This document shows positions 30,132 through 39,468 of a stretch of DNA of 64,000 bases, piece after piece. Numbering within the stretch: position 1 is the stretch's first letter; the number at the start of each line of letters is the position of its first letter. Under the pieces are notes generated by a model. That model had not been told where the DNA came from, searched no databases, and was given only the letters and a program-made list of their open reading frames with translations. The position numbers and the translations under genes are program-made. This DNA comes from Aminivibrio pyruvatiphilus. Lineage in GTDB: Bacteria; Synergistota; Synergistia; Synergistales; Aminobacteriaceae. The DNA is taken from NCBI RefSeq assembly GCF_004366815.1, contig NZ_SORI01000014.1:1-64000 (forward strand). The letters are read 5' to 3'.

Positions 30132-31463
30132 CTAGTTATATTTCCGAAAAACAGGCTTCATGGCCGGCTCGTTTAAGTAATTTTCCACGCCATCCTCCAG
30201 TGCTTTTTTATAAACCGAAAGACTCGCGTCAAGCGCCTCCTCAGTGATTCGCATCTCCTCGTCACCATGCCTCCACGAAAGAGCGATCCACGGCATCATC
30301 ACTCCGTTTTTCAGCATCTCCCTGGAAAAGAGCGTACGTAATGCAAGGGAAATATTTCCATCGGCATCCAGGGTAAGGTAGTTAGGGGAACAGGGAACCC
30401 CGAAGACCTTGAAATTTTTCTCGAGGCCATGCCGCTTCGTAACGCGTTCCATCATGCTCATTAGGTGGCTTCCGTACTGCCAAAGATGTTCAATGACAGA
30501 ATTCCTACGGATAAAGGAAACAGTCTCGACAAACGCCCCAAGCCCCGCCATCTCGGCCCCGTGAGTAGTCGAAAGAAAGAAAAGCCGTTCAGTTCCCTCC
30601 TTTTCGATACTACCTTGTTCCATTATTTCACGGCGGCCGGCGACACAGGAAACAGAGTATCCGTTAGCCATAGCCTTGCCGAATGTACATAGATCAGGAA
30701 CCACTCCGTAATGGTGCTGCGCTCCCTTGAGATGCCAGCGAAATCCTGTGATCATCTCGTCAAGGATGAAGATTATGCCATGTTTTGCACAAAGTGCTCT
30801 TACTTTCTGTAAGAAGTTATCCTTCGGCTCCTCGGTTGTGGCAGGCTCCAGAACAACACAGGCAATACGGTCAGGATACTCAGAAACGAGTGCCTCCAGA
30901 GAGGCGATGTCGTTATAGTGGAAGAGCTTCGTCAATTCCACTGTTGAGGATGGGATTCCCTTGGTAATCTGCGTTGAGCCAATAAACCAGTCATCGTAGG
31001 AAAAGAACGGATGTTCAGCACAGCGGGCTACAATGTCCCGCCCCGTGTAGCCGCGGGCAAGCTTTACAGCAGCAGTAACAGATGTGGAGCCATTCTTGGT
31101 AAACTTCACCATTTCTGCAGAATCGATTATTTCCACCAAAAGTTCAGCCGCCTGCAGTTCAATCATCGACGGGCGGGTAAGATTGGTGCCGTTACGTATC
31201 TGCCGTATCGCGGCGTCATCAATCTCGTCCTCCGCATAGCCTATATTGACAGCCCGCAGCGCCATTCCGTAGTCTAGATATTTTTTCCCTTCAGGGTCGA
31301 AAATATAGGCACATTTTCCCCTTTCAAGTATCGCCGGTGCATTTAAAGGAAACTGGTCTGCCCCTCTTGAATACGTATGGGCTCCACCGGGTATAACACT
31401 CTGGAGACGCCATGTGTAGTCATTCACAATAATCCCCCCCGTAAATTTTGGTGAACTATTCAT
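30132..31463 (-). CDS. Class III aminotransferase, glutamate-1-semialdehyde aminomutase-like
   Basis: 443 residues of a PLP fold type I class III enzyme. The N-terminal SVIPGGAHTYSRGADQFP and VKFTKNGSTSVTAAVKLAR resemble HemL. FILDEMITGFRWHLKGAQHHYGVVPDLCTFGKAMANG holds the PLP Asp and the Schiff-base Lys. Being inside a glycan operon and separate from heme genes, it more likely makes an amino-substituent or amino-sugar than 5-aminolevulinate. ATG at 31463 overlaps the preceding stop (ATGA); a GTG 12 codons later after a G run is an alternative start. Base composition is AT-richer than the housekeeping genes. Confidence 0.8.
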   Translation of the reverse strand: MNSSPKFTGGIIVNDYTWRLQSVIPGGAHTYSRGADQFPLNAPAILERGKCAYIFDPEGKKYLDYGMALRAVNIGYAEDEIDDAAIRQIRNGTNLTRPSMIELQAAELLVEIIDSAEMVKFTKNGSTSVTAAVKLARGYTGRDIVARCAEHPFFSYDDWFIGSTQITKGIPSSTVELTKLFHYNDIASLEALVSEYPDRIACVVLEPATTEEPKDNFLQKVRALCAKHGIIFILDEMITGFRWHLKGAQHHYGVVPDLCTFGKAMANGYSVSCVAGRREIMEQGSIEKEGTERLFFLSTTHGAEMAGLGAFVETVSFIRRNSVIEHLWQYGSHLMSMMERVTKRHGLEKNFKVFGVPCSPNYLTLDADGNISLALRTLFSREMLKNGVMMPWIALSWRHGDEEMRITEEALDASLSVYKKALEDGVENYLNEPAMKPVFRKYN

Positions 31464-32128
31464 TGAGCCGGTATGTTCCTCCAGTAAGAAGTGTTCGCCT
31501 CCCTGCGGATTTTTCTGAAGTTTCCCGGAACGCCCACATAGAGTATGCTCTCTTCGAGCGACTGATCCAGAAGAAGCGCTCCGGCGCCAAGTTCGCAATG
31601 ATCTCCAATGATACAGTTGCCCAGAATACTGCTTCCGGGATGCAGAGAGCAGAATTTGCCAAGCCGGGGATAGATGTTCTTGTTCGAGCCGATGCCGCAA
31701 CGTTGATAGACTAGAAAATAGTCACAGTAATTGCCTCTTCCAAGCACTGTCCCCAGAGGATGAACCCAGCGAAAAACGTCAGGAAGTTCGACTTCATAAA
31801 AAGCGTCAATCCCGTGAAGCATCTTGTTCAATGCGAATAGTTTGGAACAGATTGAGGTGTCTTCTCCCTTTCGGTACAGCGAGTTTGCAAAAAAATAAAG
31901 GAACATACCGTATTGATCTCCGTGCAGATGACTGAAAAGCACATTATTCCCATCAAAAAAGTAACGGTCTGCAATATGGGAAAAACAGTACTCAACTCTT
32001 TCGAGTGTTTGTGAAAGGAAACTCAGAAGGAACTTCGGTAATACCGGATTTTCATCCGGGAAAAAAGCATTTAGTTGGTTCGCAACGTACAGGCAGAGCG
32101 ATTCTTGCTCGCTCTGGCTCAAGATCAT
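31460..32128 (-). CDS. Serine acetyltransferase-like hexapeptide-repeat acyltransferase
   Basis: 222 residues. A helical N-terminal half (about 1-115) is followed by a short left-handed beta-helix (VHPLGTVLGRGNYCDYFLVYQRCGIG, LGKFCSLHPGSSILGNCIIGDHCELGAGALLLD). This is the layout of serine O-acetyltransferases, but the N-terminal part is not a close match to CysE. Acyl transfer to a sugar or a small amine is likely; the substrate is unknown. AAGGAGG precedes the ATG, and the stop overlaps the aminotransferase start. Confidence 0.7.
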   Translation of the reverse strand: MILSQSEQESLCLYVANQLNAFFPDENPVLPKFLLSFLSQTLERVEYCFSHIADRYFFDGNNVLFSHLHGDQYGMFLYFFANSLYRKGEDTSICSKLFALNKMLHGIDAFYEVELPDVFRWVHPLGTVLGRGNYCDYFLVYQRCGIGSNKNIYPRLGKFCSLHPGSSILGNCIIGDHCELGAGALLLDQSLEESILYVGVPGNFRKIRREANTSYWRNIPAQ

Positions 32129-32153
32129 CTGTTCATTCCTCCTTCAAATACCT

Positions 32154-32912
32154 TCAAACTTCCTTGACATTTATTCCATAATTTTTCAAAAAGAACCGTG
32201 CCCGTATTGGATTGTTGTCACCAAAGTGAAAAATACTCGCCATTGCCAGAGCGCTTACTCCTGTTGTCTTCATCGCATCTACGAGATGCATGAATGTTCC
32301 CGCTCCTCCACAGGCAATGACGGGAATGGAAGCACGCTCAACAACAAATCGAATGAGGTCAAGATCGTATCCCTTCATCTTCCCGTCACAGTCAATCGAA
32401 TTGATGAAAAATTCACCCGCACCCATTTCCTGACAGACTGCGATATGTTCATCCAGGGATATTTCCCACTGCAACCTTCCTGAATGCGAAAAAAGAACGT
32501 ACCGGCCCTTTATTAGGCGGACATCCAATCCAACAACAATACACTGGCTGCCGAATTCTACCGCACCTTCCCGTATCAGAAACGGATTTTCCAATGCAGC
32601 AGTCGTTACGACAACTTTATCAGCCCCATTTTTCAGAAGACGATGCATTCCATTTACAGACCGTACTCCCCCGCCGATAGCCAGGGGCATAAAACACTCC
32701 TTTGATACGTCAGAAATTATGCTGATGTTGGTTTCCCTATTCTCTGAAGTTGCGTCTATGTCAAGAAAAACCAGTTCGTCCACCAGCTGGGAGTTGTAGA
32801 CCCGAGAAGCAAAAACAGGATCTCCAGTATCCCTGTAGTCGGAAAAAGAGATCCCTTTGACCATCCGACCGCCCCGAAGAAGCAGAACAGGTATGAGCCT
32901 GGTTTTCAGCAT
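32154..32912 (-). CDS. HisF-like cyclase-subunit homolog (amidotransferase partner)
   Basis: 252 residues with the HisF beta/alpha barrel: RLIPVLLLRGGRMVKG at the start, ELVFLDIDATSENRETN, PLAIGGGVRSVNGMHRLLKNGADKVVVTT and GLDVRLIKG. The catalytic Asp of true HisF (LDV at the end of the first strand) is replaced (LLR), while the second catalytic Asp region (GLDV) is kept. Such HisF2 proteins work with HisH2 to feed ammonia to N-acetyl-sugar amidotransferases, as in Pseudomonas O-antigen synthesis. It overlaps the HisH-like gene by 7 nt. Confidence 0.85.
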   Translation of the reverse strand: MLKTRLIPVLLLRGGRMVKGISFSDYRDTGDPVFASRVYNSQLVDELVFLDIDATSENRETNISIISDVSKECFMPLAIGGGVRSVNGMHRLLKNGADKVVVTTAALENPFLIREGAVEFGSQCIVVGLDVRLIKGRYVLFSHSGRLQWEISLDEHIAVCQEMGAGEFFINSIDCDGKMKGYDLDLIRFVVERASIPVIACGGAGTFMHLVDAMKTTGVSALAMASIFHFGDNNPIRARFFLKNYGINVKEV

Positions 32913-33526
32913 TCTGCCGTCCCTTCCTCCAGAAAATTCTTCAATATACGGAGTCCGTTCTTCTGGCTTTTTTCAGGGTGAAACTGTACACCCCACACAT
33001 TCCCCGAGACGATAACAGAGGTGAAAGCTTCTCCGTAATTCGTGCTCCCCACTGCATGAGAAGGGTCATCAACTTCAAAAATAAAGGAGTGGGTGAAGTA
33101 GAAATCAACCCCTTCTTTCACCCCTTGGAAAATGGGATGCCGTTGTTTCCGGTTTACTCCGTTCCACCCGACGTGAGGAACCCGAAAACCATCTGGGGGA
33201 GACATCCGGCGTACTTTCCCGGGGATGAGATTCAGCCCCTCAATTTCGCCGTTCTCTGTCCCCAACGAAGCAAGAAGCTGCATCCCAAGACATATACCGA
33301 GTATCTTTCCTCCATGTGCTGCAAAGCCTCTCAAGGCTTCAGAAAAATTCCTCGATTTCAACTCGGTCATGCTGCTAAAGAATGAACCAACCCCCGGCAG
33401 GATGATTTTTTTGCAGTCATTTATCCTTCGCGGTGAATCGAGGACGCAGGGACTTTCTCCGAGGAATTTCAGAGCATTAAAAACGGATCCAATATTTCCC
33501 CGCCCTAGATCGATGACACCAATCAT
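32906..33526 (-). CDS. HisH-like glutamine amidotransferase subunit
   Basis: 206 residues of the class I glutaminase HisH family. The nucleophile Cys lies in GICLGMQLL, and the His/Glu pair in WGVQFHPEKSQ. It releases ammonia from glutamine. With no other his genes nearby and a PP-loop amidotransferase directly upstream (4-nt ATGA overlap), it is read as HisH2, the glutaminase of the sugar amidination system, rather than a histidine enzyme. Confidence 0.87.
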   Translation of the reverse strand: MIGVIDLGRGNIGSVFNALKFLGESPCVLDSPRRINDCKKIILPGVGSFFSSMTELKSRNFSEALRGFAAHGGKILGICLGMQLLASLGTENGEIEGLNLIPGKVRRMSPPDGFRVPHVGWNGVNRKQRHPIFQGVKEGVDFYFTHSFIFEVDDPSHAVGSTNYGEAFTSVIVSGNVWGVQFHPEKSQKNGLRILKNFLEEGTAEC

Positions 33527-34722
33527 CCTCTTTTTCCTTCTCCTTCTTTACGGTTGTTCTCCCTATACCAGGAATCCATATCCTGGAGCCTCGTTTCGGG
33601 CAGCTCTCTTTCGAAATCCGGTTCCCAGGGAGCAACTGCGAACTTGGCGACAGTTTCGTTGAATTCTCTCTCCGTCATCCCCATATACTCGAGAAATACC
33701 TCAAGTGATGCCGGCTTGAAAGCATCGTATGCCTCAACTAATCTCTGCCCTTCCTCGGATGACATTCGGCCATTCCGAATCTCGAAGTTCACAAGCTGAG
33801 TCACGCGGCTGTAGCCTCGCTTCAAATATTTTACATAGTCCCGTGTTCCCTGCAGCCAGCATTCAACTTTGGCAAACTCGCCGTTAACATCTCTTGGAGC
33901 ACTCTCAATATCGAGACCAACCCATCCCAGTTCGTCCATAATCATCCGTGTCTGTTTCCTGTAGTCCCACGGAATAAAACTACCCAGACATACGGAATAG
34001 CAACCGAGTTTTTTCAGTTCTTCCACCGTCGGATAGGTATATGGCAGAAGATCTCTTCGGTTAACTGGGAAATCGTCACCGCTAATCATTCCGTACATAT
34101 CCTCTGCTGTAATCCCCAGGTTGCGTACCATGTTGAACTTTTCTTCGTCCTCGAATTCAATGTCATCGCCTTCGTAAGTGTAGTAGGCCGAAAGTTCAGA
34201 AAGGGGTTCACCCCAGATGACTAACGGAACATTAAAACGTACTGCGATTCGGAGAGGAAAAGAATAGACGCCAGTATGACAGTGCCAGCAGAAATCCGTT
34301 TTTCTGTCGAAGGACTCCTTCATCAGGCGTTTTACAATAGTCCAGTTCGGTCTGAAATCGATGAAATCCACTCCAAGTTTCCGCAGCGTCCTGTTGACAT
34401 TTTCTTCATGTCCCGGTCTGTAAAAGCCGTGGTTAAAGCGAACGACAAGGGGTTTGATCCCGTACTCCTTCATAAGATAATAGAGGGTGAAAGTACTGTC
34501 CTTGCCCCCACTAAAGGGAACTATACAGTCATAATCGTTTTTTCCCCTGTATTTTTCAATAATTGAATCGAACTGATTTTTTCTTTTTTTCCAGTCTATG
34601 TTTTGTTTCTTAAACTCACTGCCACGGCACATATTGCAGGACAAATCGTCTGCTGCAATTTCGAGGGTTTCATAGGTCTCAGGTAGGAGGCATCGTTTGC
34701 ACTTTCTCAGAATACCGCTCAT
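33523..34722 (-). CDS. N-acetyl sugar amidotransferase (PP-loop, WbpG/PseA family)
   Basis: 399 residues. A PP-loop ATP pyrophosphatase motif SGGKDSTFTLYYLMKEYG follows an N-terminal zinc-type pair CKRCLLPET...CNMC. WCHCHTG-like residues (FCWHCHTGV) lie in the middle, and a second half matches PseA/WbpG. These enzymes turn an N-acetyl into an acetamidino group on a sugar, using ammonia from HisH2/HisF2. Here the likely substrate is the 5-N-acetyl of the nonulosonate or its precursor. The three genes overlap in series. AAGGAG precedes the ATG by 9 nt. Confidence 0.87.
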   Translation of the reverse strand: MSGILRKCKRCLLPETYETLEIAADDLSCNMCRGSEFKKQNIDWKKRKNQFDSIIEKYRGKNDYDCIVPFSGGKDSTFTLYYLMKEYGIKPLVVRFNHGFYRPGHEENVNRTLRKLGVDFIDFRPNWTIVKRLMKESFDRKTDFCWHCHTGVYSFPLRIAVRFNVPLVIWGEPLSELSAYYTYEGDDIEFEDEEKFNMVRNLGITAEDMYGMISGDDFPVNRRDLLPYTYPTVEELKKLGCYSVCLGSFIPWDYRKQTRMIMDELGWVGLDIESAPRDVNGEFAKVECWLQGTRDYVKYLKRGYSRVTQLVNFEIRNGRMSSEEGQRLVEAYDAFKPASLEVFLEYMGMTEREFNETVAKFAVAPWEPDFERELPETRLQDMDSWYRENNRKEGEGKRG

Positions 34723-34728
34723 TGCACA

Positions 34729-35445
34729 CTACTCCTTATCTGCAAGTTTTGCCCTGAACAGGGCTTCGCAAATTATGAAGTCATCCATATCGTCCACTTC
34801 AAAAGACTGGTATTTGGGCACTTCGTAACCTAGAGTCCGATCATGGTAAAAACTCCTCCGTCTCTTTAGGGCCTCTGTCCAGCTAATGTATACAGTGCCG
34901 TCGAGGAAAAAAAGAGGTGTTATATCCTGTCTTCTAACTACCGAGAAATCAGGAAGATACGGAACAATGAAACCCTCTTTTCGCTTTTTCATAAGAAACG
35001 CCGGGTGGTGCGCCTCGGTAAGCGAGACAGAAACGACACTTTCTGCCTCGGGCACCGAAAGGAGCCTCTCAAGAGCTCTGTCAATGTCATCCGGTCTACG
35101 CAGTGGTGATGTCGGTTCAAGCAAGACAAGAATATTGAACTCTTCGCCATGCCGCTCGAGATAATCGATCCCATGCAAGATCACGTCAATGCTTGAAGCA
35201 ACATCAGTAGCCAGAGACTTGGGGCGGAGGAAGGGGACATGAGCACCTCCTTTGCGGGCAATTTCCGCAAATTCCTCAGAATCAGTGGATACAACGACTT
35301 TATCAACATACTTTGAAGAAAGACCATGTTCTACACTCCATTGGAGCAACGGTTTTCCGCAAAAGGGACGAATGTTTTTACCGGGTAATCCTTTACTACC
35401 GGCTCTTGCCGGAACAAGCGCAAGCACTGTTTTTTCAGAAATCAT
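34729..35445 (-). CDS. CMP-nonulosonate (legionaminate/N-acylneuraminate) cytidylyltransferase
   Basis: 238 residues of the NeuA/LegF/PseF family, activating a nonulosonate with CTP. ALVPARAGSKGLPGKNIRPFCGKPLLQW is the CTP-binding opening; LLEPTSPLRRPDDIDRAL and the final YEVPKYQSFEVDDMDDF are typical. In this operon the substrate is probably a legionaminic acid derivative, so LegF is the best fit. CGGAGATGG lies 5 nt before the ATG. Confidence 0.88.
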   Translation of the reverse strand: MISEKTVLALVPARAGSKGLPGKNIRPFCGKPLLQWSVEHGLSSKYVDKVVVSTDSEEFAEIARKGGAHVPFLRPKSLATDVASSIDVILHGIDYLERHGEEFNILVLLEPTSPLRRPDDIDRALERLLSVPEAESVVSVSLTEAHHPAFLMKKRKEGFIVPYLPDFSVVRRQDITPLFFLDGTVYISWTEALKRRRSFYHDRTLGYEVPKYQSFEVDDMDDFIICEALFRAKLADKE

Positions 35446-35524
35446 GAAACCATCTCCGTTTCAGAGTGCGGTTAAGATTCTTTTCTCTGTTCTTCGGTCG
35501 ACATTCGGCGAAAAAAAGACACAT

Positions 35525-36520
35525 TCAATGTTCTTTCCACTCCCTCTCGAGCCCGTCCACCAGACGCAGGATCTCCCGGTGGCGGGCGTAGCTGTAGCCC
35601 CGCTCTGCCGTTTCGCCGCTGACCAGGCGGAAAAAATGGCGCAACTCCTCAAGGTAAGGGCTTTCGCTGATGAATTGCGCATATCCCGCCTGCCGTTCAA
35701 GTTCCTTTTCGTCAAGCAGCGGATGGACCGGTTCTCCTGACGGGGAGAGATACCGGAGAGATTGGCTGTTTCCCTCCCACAGGATCGTTCCTTCCTCACC
35801 GCTGATCAGCAGATTCCTGACCGCCTTCCTGGAGACGCAGTCAAGAGTGAAACTCCCCGTGGTTCCGTCGCCGTGGCGCAGAAGGACCTGGCAAGTATCG
35901 GGGTACGGCAGGTTCAGGGAGCTTGTCCGGGACCAGGAGCAGCTGAAGTCCGTCACTTTTCCGAAGCACTCCGTCAGCCATGGCAGCTCGATGCACAGAA
36001 TTTCCCGGATGGCGTTCGTCCGGGGCGAGCCGACGAAAAACTCGTCATACTTTTCCCATGGGTGCCAGTCCGGCAAGTACTGCCCTACGTGGTAGGTATA
36101 AAACTTCCTCGCCCCCGTCTTCCCGTGGTTTCCGATGATCCAGCGGTTCTCCGAGCGGTAGAGGGGAGTCGAGGAGAGAAAGGCCACGGGAAATCCATTT
36201 TCCTCGAAGGGCAAAATAGCGTCATACCCGTCATCCAGAAGGTCAAGCTCGGAGAAGGTGTGGATGCCCTTCTCCAGGGCCGAATGAATACTGAGCGCGT
36301 GGGCGTCCGGGGGTGTGGAAACTATCAGGACATCGGGGGAAAAATCGGCAAGACCGCCTTCAAAAGATTCATATACGGTACAGCCGTAAGAGCGGGATAC
36401 ATCGTCCCGTCTGTCCTGCCTGGCATCCAGGACAGCTATATCCATCTCCGGGAAGAAACGGCGCACCAGGCGAAGCCGCCGCTTCCCCATCGACCCGAGC
36501 CCGGCAATAAAGCACTTCAT
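35525..36520 (-). CDS. Gfo/Idh/MocA-family oxidoreductase
   Basis: 331 residues. The N-terminal Rossmann fold opens with CFIAGLGSMGKRRLRLVRRFFPE, followed by VLIVSTPPDAHALSIHSALEKGIHTFSELDLLDD. In that last segment the usual catalytic EKP motif is absent (SELDL). The C-terminal half is the standard mixed beta-sheet domain. NAD(P)-dependent sugar oxidation or reduction is expected, with unknown substrate. The gap of 79 nt to the LegF gene and 94 nt to the NeuD gene hold nothing recognisable. Confidence 0.75.
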   Translation of the reverse strand: MKCFIAGLGSMGKRRLRLVRRFFPEMDIAVLDARQDRRDDVSRSYGCTVYESFEGGLADFSPDVLIVSTPPDAHALSIHSALEKGIHTFSELDLLDDGYDAILPFEENGFPVAFLSSTPLYRSENRWIIGNHGKTGARKFYTYHVGQYLPDWHPWEKYDEFFVGSPRTNAIREILCIELPWLTECFGKVTDFSCSWSRTSSLNLPYPDTCQVLLRHGDGTTGSFTLDCVSRKAVRNLLISGEEGTILWEGNSQSLRYLSPSGEPVHPLLDEKELERQAGYAQFISESPYLEELRHFFRLVSGETAERGYSYARHREILRLVDGLEREWKEH

Positions 36521-36614
36521 CGCTTCAGTCCCGCCTTTTCCAAAAACAAAGCATTCTTCATTGGGACTTTCTCCCTCTTCTCCACGCTCATCGGAAACAC
36601 CATTGCCTCCACCG

Positions 36615-37259
36615 TCATTTTTTTCTCGGTTTAGCAGGCACTCCGGTAACCGTCTCTTCTTTCTCCACGTCCCGGAGGACTACCGCCCCGGCCCCGACGA
36701 CAGCTTTCTGCCCTACGATTACCCCGGGAAGGAGAACCGCGCCGGCTCCGATGAACGCACCTTCCTTAACCCGGGTATTTCCGCACAGGATGGCTCCCGG
36801 ACCGATAAAACTGCCGGCTTCCACACTGCAGTCATGTTCGAGAACAGCCCGGGTGTTCACCACGGAGTTCTCGCCGACGGCCGCGTTTCGCTGCAAGACC
36901 GATCCCGCCATTATCTGGCTTCCTTCCTCGAGATTCACCGCCGGAGAAAGAACAGCTGACGGATGGACCAGTGAAAGAAAAGAATAGCCTTGAGCCCTGA
37001 ACCTGCGGAAGAGATCATTCCGCAGCGTCTTCCCCGGAACAGCGCCGACACCGTTCACCAGGACAATTGCTTCCGTAGGCATGGAAAGGACAAAATCATC
37101 GTCTCCAAGCACGGGGATGCCTTCCCAGGTCTCCCCCGGATGTTTCTCGGGATCAATGACTCCCATGGGACATATTCCGCTGGCCAGGAGGAGATCCAGC
37201 ACCACCGAGGCATGTCCTCCCGCCCCGAGAATCAACACCCTGGCCGAAAGGTTATTCAT
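36615..37259 (-). CDS. NeuD/LegH-like sugar O/N-acetyltransferase
   Basis: 214 residues from ATG 37259. An N-terminal Rossmann-like segment VLILGAGGHASVVLDLLLASG is followed by a left-handed beta-helix with repeats such as MAGSVLQRNAAVGENSVVNTRAVLEHDCSVEAGSFIGPGA. The family N-acetylates the 4-amino group of UDP- or GDP-sugars (PglD, LegH) or O-acetylates sialic acids (NeuD). In this pathway it should act after LegC. The start overlaps the NeuB stop by 8 nt; an ATG 7 codons earlier is also possible. Confidence 0.83.
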   Translation of the reverse strand: MNNLSARVLILGAGGHASVVLDLLLASGICPMGVIDPEKHPGETWEGIPVLGDDDFVLSMPTEAIVLVNGVGAVPGKTLRNDLFRRFRAQGYSFLSLVHPSAVLSPAVNLEEGSQIMAGSVLQRNAAVGENSVVNTRAVLEHDCSVEAGSFIGPGAILCGNTRVKEGAFIGAGAVLLPGVIVGQKAVVGAGAVVLRDVEKEETVTGVPAKPRKK

Positions 37260-38346
37260 TGATGCCTTCATCGGGTTCATAGTCTTTCCCCGCCGTCCTG
37301 CCGAGCAATTCCCAGAATTGAAAGGGGGACATACCGTTGCCGGGCCGCTTGAAGGCCAGGTTATCGCTTGTGAATATTTCCCCTTTCCTTACCGGCCGTG
37401 ACGCTACGATGCTCTTTCTCACCAACTCCCTGGTATCCCATTCCGACGGGGAGGGCACCTTTGCTTCGGTCCCGAGTGAACGCTCCGCCAAACGCACTTC
37501 CTTAACCAAACGGGAAAACAAAACCGGATCAAGGGATGCCCTGTGGTCAGGGCCTGCCTGTTCCCGATCCAGTGTAAAATGTTTCTCAATTATGCAGGCG
37601 CCGAGAGCCACGGCTGCGATCGAGACCGCCGTTCCCTCGGTGTGATCCGAGTATCCTACCGGAAGGCGGAAAGCGTTCCTTAATGTGACCATTGCCTTGA
37701 GGTTGACTTCGTCCACAGGAGCCGGATATTCGGAAGTACAGTGCAGCAGTAAGACTTTGTTCATCAGGGCGGCGCGGCCTTCTCCCGACGCAAAAGCACG
37801 AAGAAAAGAACCGGGGGATGGAGCACAGTGAGGTTCCGTATAACCGAAGGCGAGACATGAAAGGGCTGTCTCGACCTCGCCGATGGTGGCCATGCCTGTA
37901 GAGAGGATGATGGATACTCCTTTCCGGGCGGCACTAAGCAGGAGAGGACCATTGGTTATCTCACCCGATCCGAGTTTGACCGTCTTCATTCCAAGGCAGT
38001 CCGTCAAAAAGTCGAGACTCCCCTGGTCGAATGGACTTGAGAGAAATTCAATTCCTCTCTTTCTGCACCGTTCAAGGAGCGCTTCATGAATCACAGGGGA
38101 CAGTTCGAGCTTTGAGAGCATTTCCCACTGGGTTTCTTTTTCACCGGTCGTTTTTTTCTGGTACTCCGCCTTGGGCGCATTTTTCCGGACAAGGGCCGTC
38201 GCGGAAAACGTCTGGAATTTTACCGCATCAGCCCCGGAGTCGGCTGCCGCGTCAATAAGCCGGAGAGCCGTTTCCGGTGAGCCGTTATGATTTACTCCGG
38301 CCTCGGCAATTATATAGGTTGTTTTCTTATTATCTTTCAAAAACAT
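37252..38346 (-). CDS. Nonulosonate synthase (NeuB/LegI family)
   Basis: 364 residues. The NeuB barrel opens with YIIAEAGVNHNGSPETALRLIDAAADSGADAVKFQTF, and a C-terminal SAF antifreeze-like domain begins ARKSIVASRPVRKGE-style (LVRKSIVASRPVRKGEIF). It condenses PEP with a 6-carbon ManNAc-type sugar to form a 9-carbon acid. LegI, using 2,4-diacetamido-trideoxymannose, is the best match given its neighbours. ATG 38346 has AAGCGGGG upstream. An ATG 10 codons earlier sits in an inverted repeat (38368-38393) without a binding site. Confidence 0.88.
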   Translation of the reverse strand: MFLKDNKKTTYIIAEAGVNHNGSPETALRLIDAAADSGADAVKFQTFSATALVRKNAPKAEYQKKTTGEKETQWEMLSKLELSPVIHEALLERCRKRGIEFLSSPFDQGSLDFLTDCLGMKTVKLGSGEITNGPLLLSAARKGVSIILSTGMATIGEVETALSCLAFGYTEPHCAPSPGSFLRAFASGEGRAALMNKVLLLHCTSEYPAPVDEVNLKAMVTLRNAFRLPVGYSDHTEGTAVSIAAVALGACIIEKHFTLDREQAGPDHRASLDPVLFSRLVKEVRLAERSLGTEAKVPSPSEWDTRELVRKSIVASRPVRKGEIFTSDNLAFKRPGNGMSPFQFWELLGRTAGKDYEPDEGINE

Positions 38347-38436
38347 AGCCGTACCCCGCTTCACCAGAATAATCATGGAAACGTATGATTATTGAAGATT
38401 TGCTTTCGAAATGAAAAAGCTCTTTTTGAAGTTGAT

Positions 38437-39384
38437 TTAGTCTTCCCCTTGTACCTTCAGGATGTCATTTGTATCTAATCTCGGCAAAGTAAGATAATCG
38501 TCTTTTCCCCAGAAAGCAAGGCGGGGTTCCGTCGTGAGGCCCAAAGAGCACCCTTTTTGCTTCAGCAGGCTGAGAACTGCTTCGTTGTATGCTCCGTATG
38601 GATAGCACATGATCCAGTTCCGTGTGTCACTTCCTATCTGTTGCAGGAAAGCAAGGGAGCGTTCAATCTCCCGCGTCAATTCCTCGTGAGATAAAGTGTC
38701 AAGCCAGTAATGATCGTATCCATGACTGCCGATATACATCCCGTTTCGCTTCAGGCACTCAACCTGTTCGGTCGTCATGTAAAGCTCCTGGGCAAAGGCA
38801 GCTTCATCTTTCGAAACAAACCTGGTAAATAAATCATCAATAATGGCGTCGCGGAAAACCTCGGGAAGATCCCGCTGGAGCATTCTCTTAATAAAAACAA
38901 CATCAGCCGTGTCAAAACGACCGGGTTTTCTCAGGTTCTCGAGAAAGAACTCGCTCTTCGGCAGCGAAAAATCCGGTTGTGAGGTGTCCACAGCATCACA
39001 GATATGCTGCACGATTTGCCTCTTGTTTTGAACGCTCGCAAGAATAAAATGGATCTTATTGACAGATAAAAGTTTTCTCTCCAGGATACATTTCCCGGAA
39101 GGGAAGAAACAAGCCGGAATCTTTTCCTTGTCCAGGACAGGAAAAACATACTGAAAATGATCCAAGTAGCCGTCATCAAAGGTCAACAAGGCTGCGTTTT
39201 TCGGCAAATCACTGCCGTTTTCCCTGCATTCGAACAAATCCCGGGCAGACACGAAATAATAAAGCTTCTTCAGATAGGCCACCTGTTCTTTGAATGTCTC
39301 AAATGGAAGCCCTTTAATTTCCGGATATCTTGACCTTTTCAACTCTCTGACATAATGATACATCACTATCGTAAGGTTACTCAT
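38437..39384 (-). CDS. Polysaccharide deacetylase-family protein (NodB domain)
   Basis: 315 residues. NodB motifs are MYHYV near the start, LTFDDGYLDHF (metal Asp), SHGYDHYWL (metal His) and CYPYGAYNE. There is no signal peptide, so it acts in the cytoplasm, probably on a sugar intermediate or a small N-acyl group rather than on a wall polymer. AAGGAAG precedes the ATG. It sits between the methyltransferase and nonulosonate synthase genes of the operon. Confidence 0.82.
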   Translation of the reverse strand: MSNLTIVMYHYVRELKRSRYPEIKGLPFETFKEQVAYLKKLYYFVSARDLFECRENGSDLPKNAALLTFDDGYLDHFQYVFPVLDKEKIPACFFPSGKCILERKLLSVNKIHFILASVQNKRQIVQHICDAVDTSQPDFSLPKSEFFLENLRKPGRFDTADVVFIKRMLQRDLPEVFRDAIIDDLFTRFVSKDEAAFAQELYMTTEQVECLKRNGMYIGSHGYDHYWLDTLSHEELTREIERSLAFLQQIGSDTRNWIMCYPYGAYNEAVLSLLKQKGCSLGLTTEPRLAFWGKDDYLTLPRLDTNDILKVQGED

Positions 39385-39468
39385 ATTTTCTTCCTTTCCA
39401 GAAAGTGCATTTCCCTTCCGTGCCTGCCATTGCCCCGCTGCTTACAGATTGGGCCAGAAAAGCCCCTT

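Noticed and set aside
32154-33526. hisH and hisF as histidine biosynthesis genes
   Set aside because: The HisF-like protein lacks the first catalytic Asp, no other his genes are near, and both are coupled to a sugar amidotransferase.
38368-38393. Inverted repeat AATAATCAT/ATGATTATT before the nonulosonate synthase gene
   Set aside because: AT-rich and short with an 8-nt loop and no T run; it could arise by chance, and only argues against the upstream ATG as start.
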